Shown: in pieces, positions 1-6,351 of the stretch
How positions within the stretch are numbered: position 1 is the stretch's first letter
Layout: the number at the start of each line of letters is the position of its first letter
Source: an uncultured Pseudomonadota bacterium
GTDB lineage: Bacteria > Bdellovibrionota_B > Oligoflexia > Oligoflexales > CAILAO01
Reading direction: 5' to 3'
DNA: 7,774 nt
NCBI GenBank assembly: GCA_903832105.1
Contig: CAILAO010000140.1
Location: 1 to 7,774 of the forward strand
Made by a program: the position numbers and the translations under genes
Notes under the pieces: generated by a model
What the model saw: the letters and a program-made list of their open reading frames with translations, nothing else
Told to the model about the DNA's origin: nothing
The model's database searches: none

Positions 1-1
1 T

Positions 2-259
2 GTGCCGCTGGATGTCAATCAGCTTATTTCTCTAGATTGCAAGCTACACAAAAGCGATAAGATTCTTGATCTTGCATTCGTCCATGACTTAACCAATTCG
101 AAATATTGTCCGACCATTGGCCGGACGAGCATCGATCCAATTTTATTTTTCAAAATGCAGACCCTAACGAGCACTCCTCACTTGGTTTTGTCAATCTCTT
201 TATTCTGTGATAGGTTAAAAAAACTCATTCGGCAGGTGAATGAGACCTGGCTGGATTAA
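2..259 (+). pseudogene. IS1182/IS5-type transposase, N-terminal remnant
   Basis: The first ~55 codons, read from a GTG at the left edge, resemble the N-terminal (DUF772-like) domain of IS1182/IS5-group DDE transposases. The pattern is a short lead-in, a stretch like LDLAFVHDLTNSKYCP, then GRTSIDPILFFKMQ, which matches the family's GRPSIDPVVLFKMQ hallmark. After about position 160 the similarity stops. The remaining ~30 codons look unrelated, and the frame ends at a TAA at 257-259, far short of the 400-550 residues of a working transposase. No DDE catalytic domain is present. The 5' end may lie outside the window. This is a dead insertion-sequence fragment just upstream of the hpd operon. Family assignment rests on the short motif only. 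Confidence 0.7.
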
Positions 260-290
260 ACAATGTTAGCAAAACCGTAATACAAGCACT

Positions 291-300
291 TAGAAGAGAT
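291..300 (+). promoter_or_regulatory. ribosome binding site of hpdB
   Basis: A purine-rich AGAAGAGA stretch lies about 8-10 nt before the ATG at 307. It is a moderate Shine-Dalgarno match and supports that start. No convincing promoter was found. A TTGTCA at 188-193 has only a poor -10 candidate (TAGGTT, 211-216) at 17 nt spacing, and it lies inside the transposase remnant. Confidence 0.5.
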
Positions 301-306
301 AAAACC

Positions 307-3018
307 ATGGGACGAAAGTTATCTACCGTTCTTGAGGAAAGTGGAACGCCACTCAATGCACAAGCATGCGGCACCGCTCCTGAAAAAATAACCGACCGAG
401 AAATCAAAAAGGAGCCATGCTCACGCGCTAAAAAATTGCGAGACCTTTACTTCAACACACTGTCTTCGGCAACAAACGAGTTCTCATACTGGTACACAAG
501 AAAGTTCATAGAACTCGACGGAGAAATTCCTGTGGTACGACGAGCGGCGGCTCTAAAATGCGCATTCTCACACCTAACACCTGTTATTTATCCAGGCGAA
601 AAAGTGGTCATGGGCAAGGCAGCCTACTACCGAGGATCCTTTCCAATGCCCTGGCTTTCAGAAGGCTACTACATGGCTAAAGAAGATGAACTTTATCAAG
701 CAGCTTTAGCAAAAGGAAGCGCAGCTGCTGATGATGTGTCTAAGTTTGGCAGTGGCGGAGGCAATGTCACCAAAAGCTTTGGAGATGTCATATCAATTGC
801 AGGCAAATTTGGCATGCGCAAGGAAGAAATCCCTGGAATGCTTGAGACGGCGAAGTTATGGGTCGGTAAATCAGTTGATGACTTAGGTCATAAATATGAG
901 CAAATGATCCCTGGTTACGACGTCAAGGAATCGCTTATGCGCAGCATCGTGTGTATGTTTGACTCTGGCTACACTCTGCCGCAAGGTCGCGAGGTTATTA
1001 ACTACTACTACCTGCTACAACACGGCTTTGATGGGCTGATTAGACTGGCTAAAACCGAAAAAATAAAAGTTGCAGGTTTGGCCGATGGCGATGGCATGAT
1101 CGGCATGAATCGTCTCTATAATTATGAAGGCATCATTCTTGTTCTTGAAGGCGTGCAACGTTGGATTGAAAATTATGCCACAGAAGCTACGCGCCTTGAA
1201 CACAAGGAACAAGATAAACTACAACGCACGGAGTATGCTGAAATTGCTTCGTGTCTTAGCCATATTGCTCACAAGCCTCCAAGAACTTTTCGCGAAGCCC
1301 TCCAACTTTGCTGGACAATTCATATCGCAGTGCTTAATGAGGATGCCATTTCCGGGCTCTCTCCTGGGCGACTTGGTCAGGTTCTTTCTCCTTGGTTTGA
1401 AGAAGATATGGCTTCTGGAAAGCTCAGCGAAATGGAGGCACTTGAACTTCTCGAATGCCTTAGAGTAAAATTTACGTGCATCGATTGCTTTGCATCAATG
1501 GGCGTTGTAGGCGGCGTGCTATCAGGAAATACCTTCAATAATCTTACTATTGGTGGTCTCACAAAAGATGGAAAATCGGCCGCAAATAAACTTGAGTCGC
1601 TCATTCTTGATGCTGCAATGAACTGCGTAACCACGCAGCCAACGTTGTCTCTTTTGTACGATGAAAAGCTTCCGCAAGATTTTCTGCTCAAGACTGTTGA
1701 GTGCATCAAAACAGGCACTGGATATCCCGCCTTCATGAATAACCGAATTGCCATCGAGTTCATGATGAACCATTACGGCGCAGAGGGAATGAACCTCGAT
1801 GATGCTCGCGCAGTCGCCATCGGAGGATGTCTCGAAACATCTCCTTGTTCGTGGTTACCGCTTACGTTGAATGGAAAACAATATTGGATTCCTGGTGGTT
1901 CGGGTCAACCAACAAGCGTAGGCGTTCATTTTATTTCCCTTCCTAAAATTCTCGAACTTGTACTTTTTAATGGCAAGGATCAACGCACGGGCGAGCAGGT
2001 GTTGGCGCGTCATGACCGCTCACTAGAAACCTTTGATGATCTTGTCGTGCAGTTTAAAACCTACTTTTCTCAAGCACTGGATGTTTTGGTACGTGCCAAC
2101 AATATACAACATGATGTCTGGCGCAAGAACAACATGGCCATTTTCAATGCGCTGCTCAAACCAGATTGTCTCGCCAAAGGGCATCTCATTAACGAACTTG
2201 GATACCGTTTCAATGGCACGTTCAACATAGAAACATGCGGCACGATCAACCTCGTAAACAGCCTTGCAGCACTAAAAAAGCTCGTTTATCACGATCAAAA
2301 ATATTCACTCGAACAAATGAAAAAAGCTCTGGAAGACAACTTCGGATTCAAACAAGCCTCCGAAGTTGGCTCATACTCTTTGGCAGACCAAGAAAAAAGA
2401 GACAACAACGAAACGTTTGACGAAATCCACTTCCGATGCCTTACAGCACCAAAGTATGGGAACGACGATTCTTTTGCAGATCAAATTCTGGCCGACTGGG
2501 AAGACTGGTTCTGCAAAGAGTGTTATGCGTATGAATCGCTCTATGCAAAACCCTTTTATCCATGCCAGATATCGGTATCAACACATGCCCCCATGGGTGC
2601 AGTGACGGTTGCTACACCAGATGGACGGCTATCTGGCACAACCTACGCTGACGGTTCAATGTCAGCATTTCCTGGCACTGACCGAAACGGACCGTATGCG
2701 TTATTTGCATCAGCAACATGCTGGGATCACGCAAAATCGCAAAACTCTCAGCTTAACCTGAAAATTCATCCCAATGTCGTCAGGGGTGTCGAAGGAGCAA
2801 AGAAACTTCTCGAACTTACACGCGCCTACTTACGAAAGGGTGGATTTCACGTGCAATATAACGTGGTAGATTCAAAAATGCTGCGAGTGGCTCAACAGCA
2901 CCCAGAAGAGCACCGCGAACTTATGGTGCGCGTTGCAGGATTCACGCAGTACTGGGTAGAAATCGGAAAACCAATTCAAGATGAAGTCATCGCGCGTACT
3001 GAATATGAAGGAGTTTGA
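307..3018 (+). CDS. hpdB: 4-hydroxyphenylacetate decarboxylase, glycyl radical large subunit
   Basis: Catalytic subunit of the glycyl radical enzyme that decarboxylates 4-hydroxyphenylacetate to p-cresol and CO2 in the cytoplasm, the last step of a tyrosine fermentation route. The product has 903 residues, close to the ~900 of clostridial HpdB. The PFL-like barrel spans roughly residues 45-750 and the glycine radical domain is at the C-terminus. The radical site is RVAGFTQYW with Gly878. The active site is GGCLETSP with thiyl Cys508 and Glu510. Ser349 (in NEDAISG), His541 (GVHF) and Glu642 (NIETCG) correspond to Ser344, His536 and Glu637 of the characterised Clostridium scatologenes enzyme, all offset by +5. 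Those residues bind the carboxylate and phenol groups. The adjacent HpdC gene argues against the related indoleacetate and phenylacetate decarboxylases, which are not known to need a small subunit. The ATG start has a fair ribosome binding site, and no frameshift is seen. Confidence 0.96.
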   Translation: MGRKLSTVLEESGTPLNAQACGTAPEKITDREIKKEPCSRAKKLRDLYFNTLSSATNEFSYWYTRKFIELDGEIPVVRRAAALKCAFSHLTPVIYPGEKVVMGKAAYYRGSFPMPWLSEGYYMAKEDELYQAALAKGSAAADDVSKFGSGGGNVTKSFGDVISIAGKFGMRKEEIPGMLETAKLWVGKSVDDLGHKYEQMIPGYDVKESLMRSIVCMFDSGYTLPQGREVINYYYLLQHGFDGLIRLAKTEKIKVAGLADGDGMIGMNRLYNYEGIILVLEGVQRWIENYATEATRLEHKEQDKLQRTEYAEIASCLSHIAHKPPRTFREALQLCWTIHIAVLNEDAISGLSPGRLGQVLSPWFEEDMASGKLSEMEALELLECLRVKFTCIDCFASMGVVGGVLSGNTFNNLTIGGLTKDGKSAANKLESLILDAAMNCVTTQPTLSLLYDEKLPQDFLLKTVECIKTGTGYPAFMNNRIAIEFMMNHYGAEGMNLDDARAVAIGGCLETSPCSWLPLTLNGKQYWIPGGSGQPTSVGVHFISLPKILELVLFNGKDQRTGEQVLARHDRSLETFDDLVVQFKTYFSQALDVLVRANNIQHDVWRKNNMAIFNALLKPDCLAKGHLINELGYRFNGTFNIETCGTINLVNSLAALKKLVYHDQKYSLEQMKKALEDNFGFKQASEVGSYSLADQEKRDNNETFDEIHFRCLTAPKYGNDDSFADQILADWEDWFCKECYAYESLYAKPFYPCQISVSTHAPMGAVTVATPDGRLSGTTYADGSMSAFPGTDRNGPYALFASATCWDHAKSQNSQLNLKIHPNVVRGVEGAKKLLELTRAYLRKGGFHVQYNVVDSKMLRVAQQHPEEHRELMVRVAGFTQYWVEIGKPIQDEVIARTEYEGV
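3007..3013 (+). promoter_or_regulatory. ribosome binding site of hpdC inside the end of hpdB
   Basis: GAAGGAG lies within the last codons of hpdB (Glu-Gly-Val-stop), 8 nt before the ATG at 3022. The glutamate-glycine codons of the conserved C-terminus therefore double as a strong Shine-Dalgarno for the small subunit, which fits coupled translation of the two partners. Confidence 0.8.
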
Positions 3019-3021
3019 CTC

Positions 3022-3294
3022 ATGGAACAAAACAACTGCCATCATAGAAATTGTCAGAACTACGCTCCTGTTGATGTAATCAAAGGGATCTGTCATCTAT
3101 CGAAAAACACTGTAGACGCTAGCGGGGCTTCATGTGACAAGTTTGAGCAATTGCCAGTTTGTAGAACTTGCAAGCATTATGCTGCAACAGATCGTAAATT
3201 AATTGGCTCCTGCAACGCGAACAGAACTAAGTTTTTTACCTATCCCGATCTTGTCGCAACTACCTGTGAATGGTTCGCATGGACAAATCAATAA
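3022..3294 (+). CDS. hpdC: 4-hydroxyphenylacetate decarboxylase, iron-sulfur small subunit
   Basis: Small subunit of the decarboxylase, 90 residues against ~85 in clostridia. It holds two [4Fe-4S] clusters and is needed for assembly and activity of the HpdB-HpdC complex. The ligand pattern is complete. Cluster one is His8-x2-Cys11-x12-Cys24-x13-Cys38, using the family's unusual histidine ligand. Cluster two is Cys47-x2-Cys50-x13-Cys64-x17-Cys82. From memory, spacings match C. scatologenes HpdC exactly except for the Cys24-Cys38 gap, which is three residues shorter here. The family motif KGICxLSK is also present. An extra Cys6 lies in the N-terminal extension. The gene begins 3 nt after the hpdB stop and its 3' end overlaps hpdA, so it is an internal operon gene. 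Confidence 0.93.
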   Translation: MEQNNCHHRNCQNYAPVDVIKGICHLSKNTVDASGASCDKFEQLPVCRTCKHYAATDRKLIGSCNANRTKFFTYPDLVATTCEWFAWTNQ

Positions 3295-4235
3295 AAGGTC
3301 TCATCTTTGATATTCAAGGATACGCTGTACACGATGGTCCAGGCTGCCGAACCTTGGTTTTTTTGTCTGGTTGCCCACTCAGTTGCAAATGGTGTTCAAA
3401 CCCTGAAGGCCAAATTTTCAAGCAAAGACTTCTATTTCGTCCGAGAAAATGTATTTGCAATAATTTTAGATGTATCGACGCATGCTCCAAAAACGCGATA
3501 AAAAAAAACTCTCAGAGTGAATCCGAAGATTTAGAACGTATTACGATCGATAGAAAGCGTTGCAATACATGCCATGAACTATCATGCATCTCGTCCTGTT
3601 GGCATGAATCTCTCGCCATTGCTGGGCGGTGGTATACCGTGCATGATGTGATGACAATTTTGAAACGCGACCGAGATTATTGGGGAGCGGGGGGCGGTGT
3701 CACATTTGGCGGAGGAGAGCCTTTTACTCAGTCTGACTTTTTACACGCTATTTTACATGAATGTCAGAAGTCCTATATCCACACTGCCGTAGAAACGAGT
3801 GCGTATGTCGATAGGGATGTTTTACTTAAGATGTTACCTCTCATTAACTGGCTTTTCATGGACATCAAACACATAGATCCTGAAAAGCACATGACTGCTA
3901 CCGGTGTTGACAACGAACTTATCTTAAAAAACGTTAAAGCCGTTACGTCATCTACCTGGAACGGCCGACTCATTATTCGCAACACCATCATTCCTGGTTT
4001 TAATGACTCCGAAACACACATCATGATTCTTTCGGATTTTATGCGCGCATGTGGAGTTAATGAGGTCAACCTTCTTCCGTATCATGCACTCGGGACATCC
4101 AAGTACGAACAGCTAGGAGTTAATTACGAATACCGCAGTCTCTTAGTTCCAAGTGACGCGCTATTAAAGCATTTTAAAACCATTCTTGAAGGTCAAGGAC
4201 ACCGGTGTTACGTTGGTTCACACACACCATTTTAA
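3270..4235 (+). CDS. hpdA: 4-hydroxyphenylacetate decarboxylase activating enzyme (radical SAM)
   Basis: Glycyl-radical-enzyme activase that cleaves S-adenosylmethionine and abstracts hydrogen from Gly878 of HpdB. As drawn it has 321 residues. The radical-SAM motif is Cys35-x3-Cys39-x2-Cys42 (GCPLSCKWC), preceded by HDGPGCRT, the usual activase signature. A ferredoxin-like insert follows with two cysteine groups: 61/63/68/72 and 98/101/106/110. The SAM-binding GGGEP motif ends at Pro151. The C-terminal TPF matches the end of clostridial HpdA, so the protein is full length. The second group has standard spacing (C-x2-C-x4-C-x3-C). The first is odd (C-x-C-x4-C-x3-C). The start is uncertain: ATG 3279 (Met4, giving MDKSIKGLIFD) aligns better with relatives than ATG 3270. 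Both overlap hpdC and neither has a clear ribosome binding site, so translation is probably coupled to hpdC. Confidence 0.94.
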   Translation: MVRMDKSIKGLIFDIQGYAVHDGPGCRTLVFLSGCPLSCKWCSNPEGQIFKQRLLFRPRKCICNNFRCIDACSKNAIKKNSQSESEDLERITIDRKRCNTCHELSCISSCWHESLAIAGRWYTVHDVMTILKRDRDYWGAGGGVTFGGGEPFTQSDFLHAILHECQKSYIHTAVETSAYVDRDVLLKMLPLINWLFMDIKHIDPEKHMTATGVDNELILKNVKAVTSSTWNGRLIIRNTIIPGFNDSETHIMILSDFMRACGVNEVNLLPYHALGTSKYEQLGVNYEYRSLLVPSDALLKHFKTILEGQGHRCYVGSHTPF

Positions 4236-4657
4236 TAGAACGCCATTCTCGTTTCCTGGGACCAGCGTAGCAGAACGGATTTTTCAGCTTAGCGTCACTT
4301 TAACATCAACAGAAGTTCATCAAGTGTTTCATGAAGCGGTCTCACTGTCGTCGACTTGAACGGTTCCACAGACACGGCAAAATTCTTGATAGGAAACTAC
4401 AGTGGTTCTCTGGTTTCGGGCACTCAAGTCATTGTCTCTTGGATTAAAATACCGTGAGCTACAAACGAACGAGAAGCTATTTTCATAGTGTTTCTAACGG
4501 ATCTGTTATTTTGTAAATACGGACATAGCCTATTTATTTTATGGCAAGGAATCTATTACTCCACAATCAGAAAAAGCTTTTCACGGCGGATGTTATGCTA
4601 TTCGAATCTACAAAAACAGGGACTTTTTAGACAGAATCTATTTTTCTTCAAAACTGA
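4236..4657. other. 422-nt region between convergent genes, no intact gene
   Basis: This separates the 3' ends of hpdA (+) and the C1 peptidase (-). I see no RNA gene and no strong terminator for either gene. A weak nested structure (CGTT / CTGG-GA-CCAG / AACG, followed by five Ts near 4280-4285) might end the hpd transcript, but its stems are only 4 bp. Two short minus-strand open stretches occur within it and are listed separately. Confidence 0.5.
4295..4493 (-). pseudogene. possible minus-strand gene remnant, unidentified
   Basis: Two overlapping minus-strand frames look more protein-like than random intergenic DNA. One is open from 4493 to a TGA at 4329-4331 (54 codons) and includes RYFNPRDNDLSARNQR and a CRVCG pair. 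The other is open from about 4396 to a TGA at 4295-4297 and ends in RPLHETLDELLLMLK. Neither has a convincing start or ribosome binding site. They could be pieces of one gene split by a frameshift, possibly a decayed transposase, but I recognise no family. Chance is a real alternative. Confidence 0.25.
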
Positions 4658-5971
4658 CTACTTCGTGACTGCAAGTGCTTTGATACAGAAATTGGCCGTT
4701 TTGTCATCATTGGTGAGATCCTGCCATTTCGTGCCATTCCAGTAGAAGCTTTCGCCAGGGTTGGCTCGAGATTCGACCAGAGGTTTCTCTGAGGCACCGA
4801 GAAGAACTGGAACATAAGATGTTTTGTCGAAAGGATGTCCGCCGGCCGCTAGTTTAAGGTAGACGTAGAAATGACTTCCAGGCGCAAGACTGATCGGATT
4901 ATCAAGATCGATCGTATGGAATCCCTTTGTCATGATGGTGCCGGATTTAGCTGAGAGTTCGTTTTGCAACTGGCCGTTTTCGAACTGACCGAAAATCTTG
5001 ACCGTGAACGGCACATTGTCCGTAGTGGCGTAAAAACTCACGGATTTAATCAATTCCTGGGCAATGTTACTGCGTGCCACAAAAGCGTTGAATGCCTCGG
5101 AGATATTGGCCTTCGTGTCTCTCCAGCCATGCAAGTCATGGTAGTAAATGGTGCTGTAAGCCAATTTTTCGGCGTTGCGGAATGACACTGCGCCCATCTC
5201 GGGGTGTTTGGTTGCCGTCTTGTCATAGTATGAAAGCCAGAAAAAGCCATTTTCTCCCCAACTGGCTCCCCAACTGTTCTTTGTTAGCCATGCGCCAGGG
5301 TGTTCGGCTGCCGTCGCCTTATCGTCGTCCCAGCCCACGATTGAAACAGCATGGTTTGGCTCGTAAGTGCTAGATGGCGGCTGATAGAATGTGTGATCGT
5401 CGTCCGAATAAAAATCACTGCTCCATGCGAGGGCTGTGCCAATGACACCGCCATCCATAATAGCCTTCTTGACCCGATCGATATTGTCGAGATTTTGATT
5501 GACGCTAAACCATTCAATGTCACGAACGTAGTAAAAGTGGAACTTGCTATCACGTTCAAGAGGTGGACTACTGTATGATTGTCCGTCAATGTCTCTCACA
5601 GCCCCGGCGCCTCTCGAAAAATAGGCCGCGGCAATGCGATAGTCGCCCCCTTGATGCACCGTTAATCCTCCGCTATCGGGTGCATCAGGGTTGAATTTAC
5701 TGTTGAACCCGTTCCACCAATCCAAGTGGTACTCAGCAAGGTTGGGCTCGCCAGTTTCGCTATTGGTCTGCCAAGCGCCTGTCATCAGGAGGTTGCTTTC
5801 GACGGCGGCCATGGTTCCGTGTGTCCAGCATGTTCCTCCCTGTTGGCTCTTGACTGATGTGACATAGCTATGCCCAACCACGCTCCTCAGGTCAAAAGAA
5901 CGCGGAAATTCTGCGAATGCTGCGGTTGAAAGAAAAAACAAACTACCAAGAAAAATACCAAAGGATTGCAT
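4658..5971 (-). CDS. secreted papain-like (C1A) cysteine peptidase with C-terminal beta domain
   Basis: Exported endopeptidase of the papain family, 437 residues. Residues 1-20 form a signal peptide (hydrophobic core, cleavage expected after AFA-20). The mature protein starts at once with EFPRSFDLR, the normal start of a papain catalytic domain, so no inhibitory propeptide is present. The catalytic residues are Cys48 (QQGGTCWTH), His207 (EPNHAVSIVGWD) and Asn232 (KNSWGASWGENG). The oxyanion glutamine is probably Gln43 or Gln44, one residue nearer the cysteine than in papain. Residues ~265-437 form a beta-rich domain resembling the lectin-like/Ig-like tail of bacterial C1 peptidases (SVSFYATTDN, GSHFYVYLKL). 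It is monocistronic and convergent to hpdA, with no evident link to p-cresol formation. The substrate is unknown; nutrient protein digestion is plausible. There is no cell-wall anchor or secretion-system sorting tail at the C-terminus. Confidence 0.88.
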   Translation of the reverse strand: MQSFGIFLGSLFFLSTAAFAEFPRSFDLRSVVGHSYVTSVKSQQGGTCWTHGTMAAVESNLLMTGAWQTNSETGEPNLAEYHLDWWNGFNSKFNPDAPDSGGLTVHQGGDYRIAAAYFSRGAGAVRDIDGQSYSSPPLERDSKFHFYYVRDIEWFSVNQNLDNIDRVKKAIMDGGVIGTALAWSSDFYSDDDHTFYQPPSSTYEPNHAVSIVGWDDDKATAAEHPGAWLTKNSWGASWGENGFFWLSYYDKTATKHPEMGAVSFRNAEKLAYSTIYYHDLHGWRDTKANISEAFNAFVARSNIAQELIKSVSFYATTDNVPFTVKIFGQFENGQLQNELSAKSGTIMTKGFHTIDLDNPISLAPGSHFYVYLKLAAGGHPFDKTSYVPVLLGASEKPLVESRANPGESFYWNGTKWQDLTNDDKTANFCIKALAVTK

Positions 5972-5978
5972 TTTTCGA

Positions 5979-5984
5979 CTCCTT
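5979..5984 (-). promoter_or_regulatory. ribosome binding site of the C1 peptidase
   Basis: On the minus strand, AAGGAG lies 7 nt before the ATG (5971). It is a near-perfect Shine-Dalgarno that fixes this start and hence the signal peptide. Confidence 0.85.
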
Positions 5985-6040
5985 TTTTAAAAAAACGGGG
6001 TGAATTTGTCAGGCTGCTTTTTGTGGGAACGTCTGCTGTT

Positions 6041-6049
6041 ATTATAGCA
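6041..6049 (-). promoter_or_regulatory. extended -10 promoter candidate for the C1 peptidase
   Basis: The minus strand reads TGCTATAAT, a perfect -10 with an extended TGn element, about 70 nt upstream of the peptidase start. No good -35 sits 16-18 nt upstream, which is common for extended -10 promoters. Confidence 0.55.
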
Positions 6050-6071
6050 AACTGCAAGGCATTTTTGCTAG

Positions 6072-6096
6072 CTTCGCGCCTTGGGCGCACGCGAGG
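6072..6096. repeat. GC-rich inverted repeat / hairpin
   Basis: Two alternative foldings share these bases. One is GCGCC (6076-6080) pairing with GGCGC (6084-6088) around a TTG loop. The other is CTTCGCG (6072-6078) pairing with CGCGAGG (6090-6096), with one wobble pair. Four Ts follow on the plus strand, so it could be a weak terminator. It lies about 25 nt upstream of the peptidase -10 and could instead be an operator. Confidence 0.4.
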
Positions 6097-6143
6097 TTTT
6101 ATGGAGGCTCTGTGATCTATGTGATATCAATATGTTATGTCCC

Positions 6144-6177
6144 AAACGAGAGAGGGGCAAATCTTGTCTCGTTTTTT
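6144..6177 (+). terminator. rho-independent terminator-like hairpin
   Basis: AAACGAGA (6144-6151) pairs with TCTCGTTT (6167-6174) around a 15-nt loop, running into a six-T tract (6172-6177). The T tract exists only on the plus strand. No plus-strand gene ends nearby. The closest upstream is hpdA, 1.9 kb away, so it may stop read-through antisense to the peptidase or act in a leader of the desulfurase gene. The stem is AT-rich at its base and the loop is long, so strength is uncertain. Confidence 0.5.
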
Positions 6178-6194
6178 CGTGCAGAAGGCATGAA

Positions 6195-6227
6195 CGAATA
6201 TGCATCTAATAGATAGGAATATTCATC
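6195..6227. repeat. imperfect 12-nt direct repeat, 21-nt period
   Basis: CGAATATGCATC (6195-6206) and GGAATATTCATC (6216-6227) match at 10 of 12 positions and start 21 nt apart, two helical turns. The second copy includes the palindrome GAATATTC. It may be a regulator binding site upstream of the desulfurase; chance is possible in AT-rich DNA. Confidence 0.3.
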
Positions 6228-6338
6228 ACGGAGTTTATAGGACTGTGGCAGCGGAGACTCTAAGTTTTCTCAAAATAGCTTGAAAGAAAGGTCTCTTGAA
6301 ACATACAGTATAGGAACTGATCCTTTGTGATTGGTATT

Positions 6339-6346
6339 AAGGAGAG
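6339..6346 (+). promoter_or_regulatory. ribosome binding site of the cysteine desulfurase
   Basis: AAGGAGAG ends 5 nt before the ATG at 6352 (GGAG to ATG spacing 7). A TTG in the same frame at 6331 lies upstream of this site and would translate through it, so the ATG at 6352 is the start. Confidence 0.85.
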
Positions 6347-6351
6347 TTTCT

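Larger units (their letters stand above)
5972..6351. other. 380-nt divergent intergenic region
   Basis: This lies between the divergently read peptidase (-) and cysteine desulfurase (+). It holds the peptidase ribosome binding site and promoter, a GC-rich hairpin (6072-6096), a plus-strand terminator-like structure (6144-6177), a direct repeat (6195-6227) and the desulfurase ribosome binding site. I found no convincing -35/-10 pair for the desulfurase and no open frame that looks coding. Confidence 0.6.

Noticed and set aside
1377..1763. Minus-strand 128-codon open frame
   Set aside because: It lies wholly antisense within hpdB, whose own frame is conserved over this region, including residues near the active site.
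307..3018. hpdB as indoleacetate or phenylacetate decarboxylase, or pyruvate formate-lyase
   Set aside because: The phenol-contact residues His541 and Glu642 and an adjacent HpdC gene point to 4-hydroxyphenylacetate. The paired Cys-Cys of pyruvate formate-lyase is absent; the motif is Cys-Leu-Glu.
4488..4745. Plus-strand 85-codon open frame starting with GTG
   Set aside because: It has no convincing ribosome binding site, shows no recognisable domain, and its 3' third is antisense to the end of the C1 peptidase gene.
6331..6351. TTG start seven codons upstream for the desulfurase
   Set aside because: The strong AAGGAGAG lies inside this stretch and is correctly spaced for ATG 6352. Family members start near MxxVYLDYNA.
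6100..6351. T-box or other known riboswitch upstream of the desulfurase
   Set aside because: No T-box antiterminator core or other leader consensus that I recognise is present; only the single terminator-like hairpin is seen.
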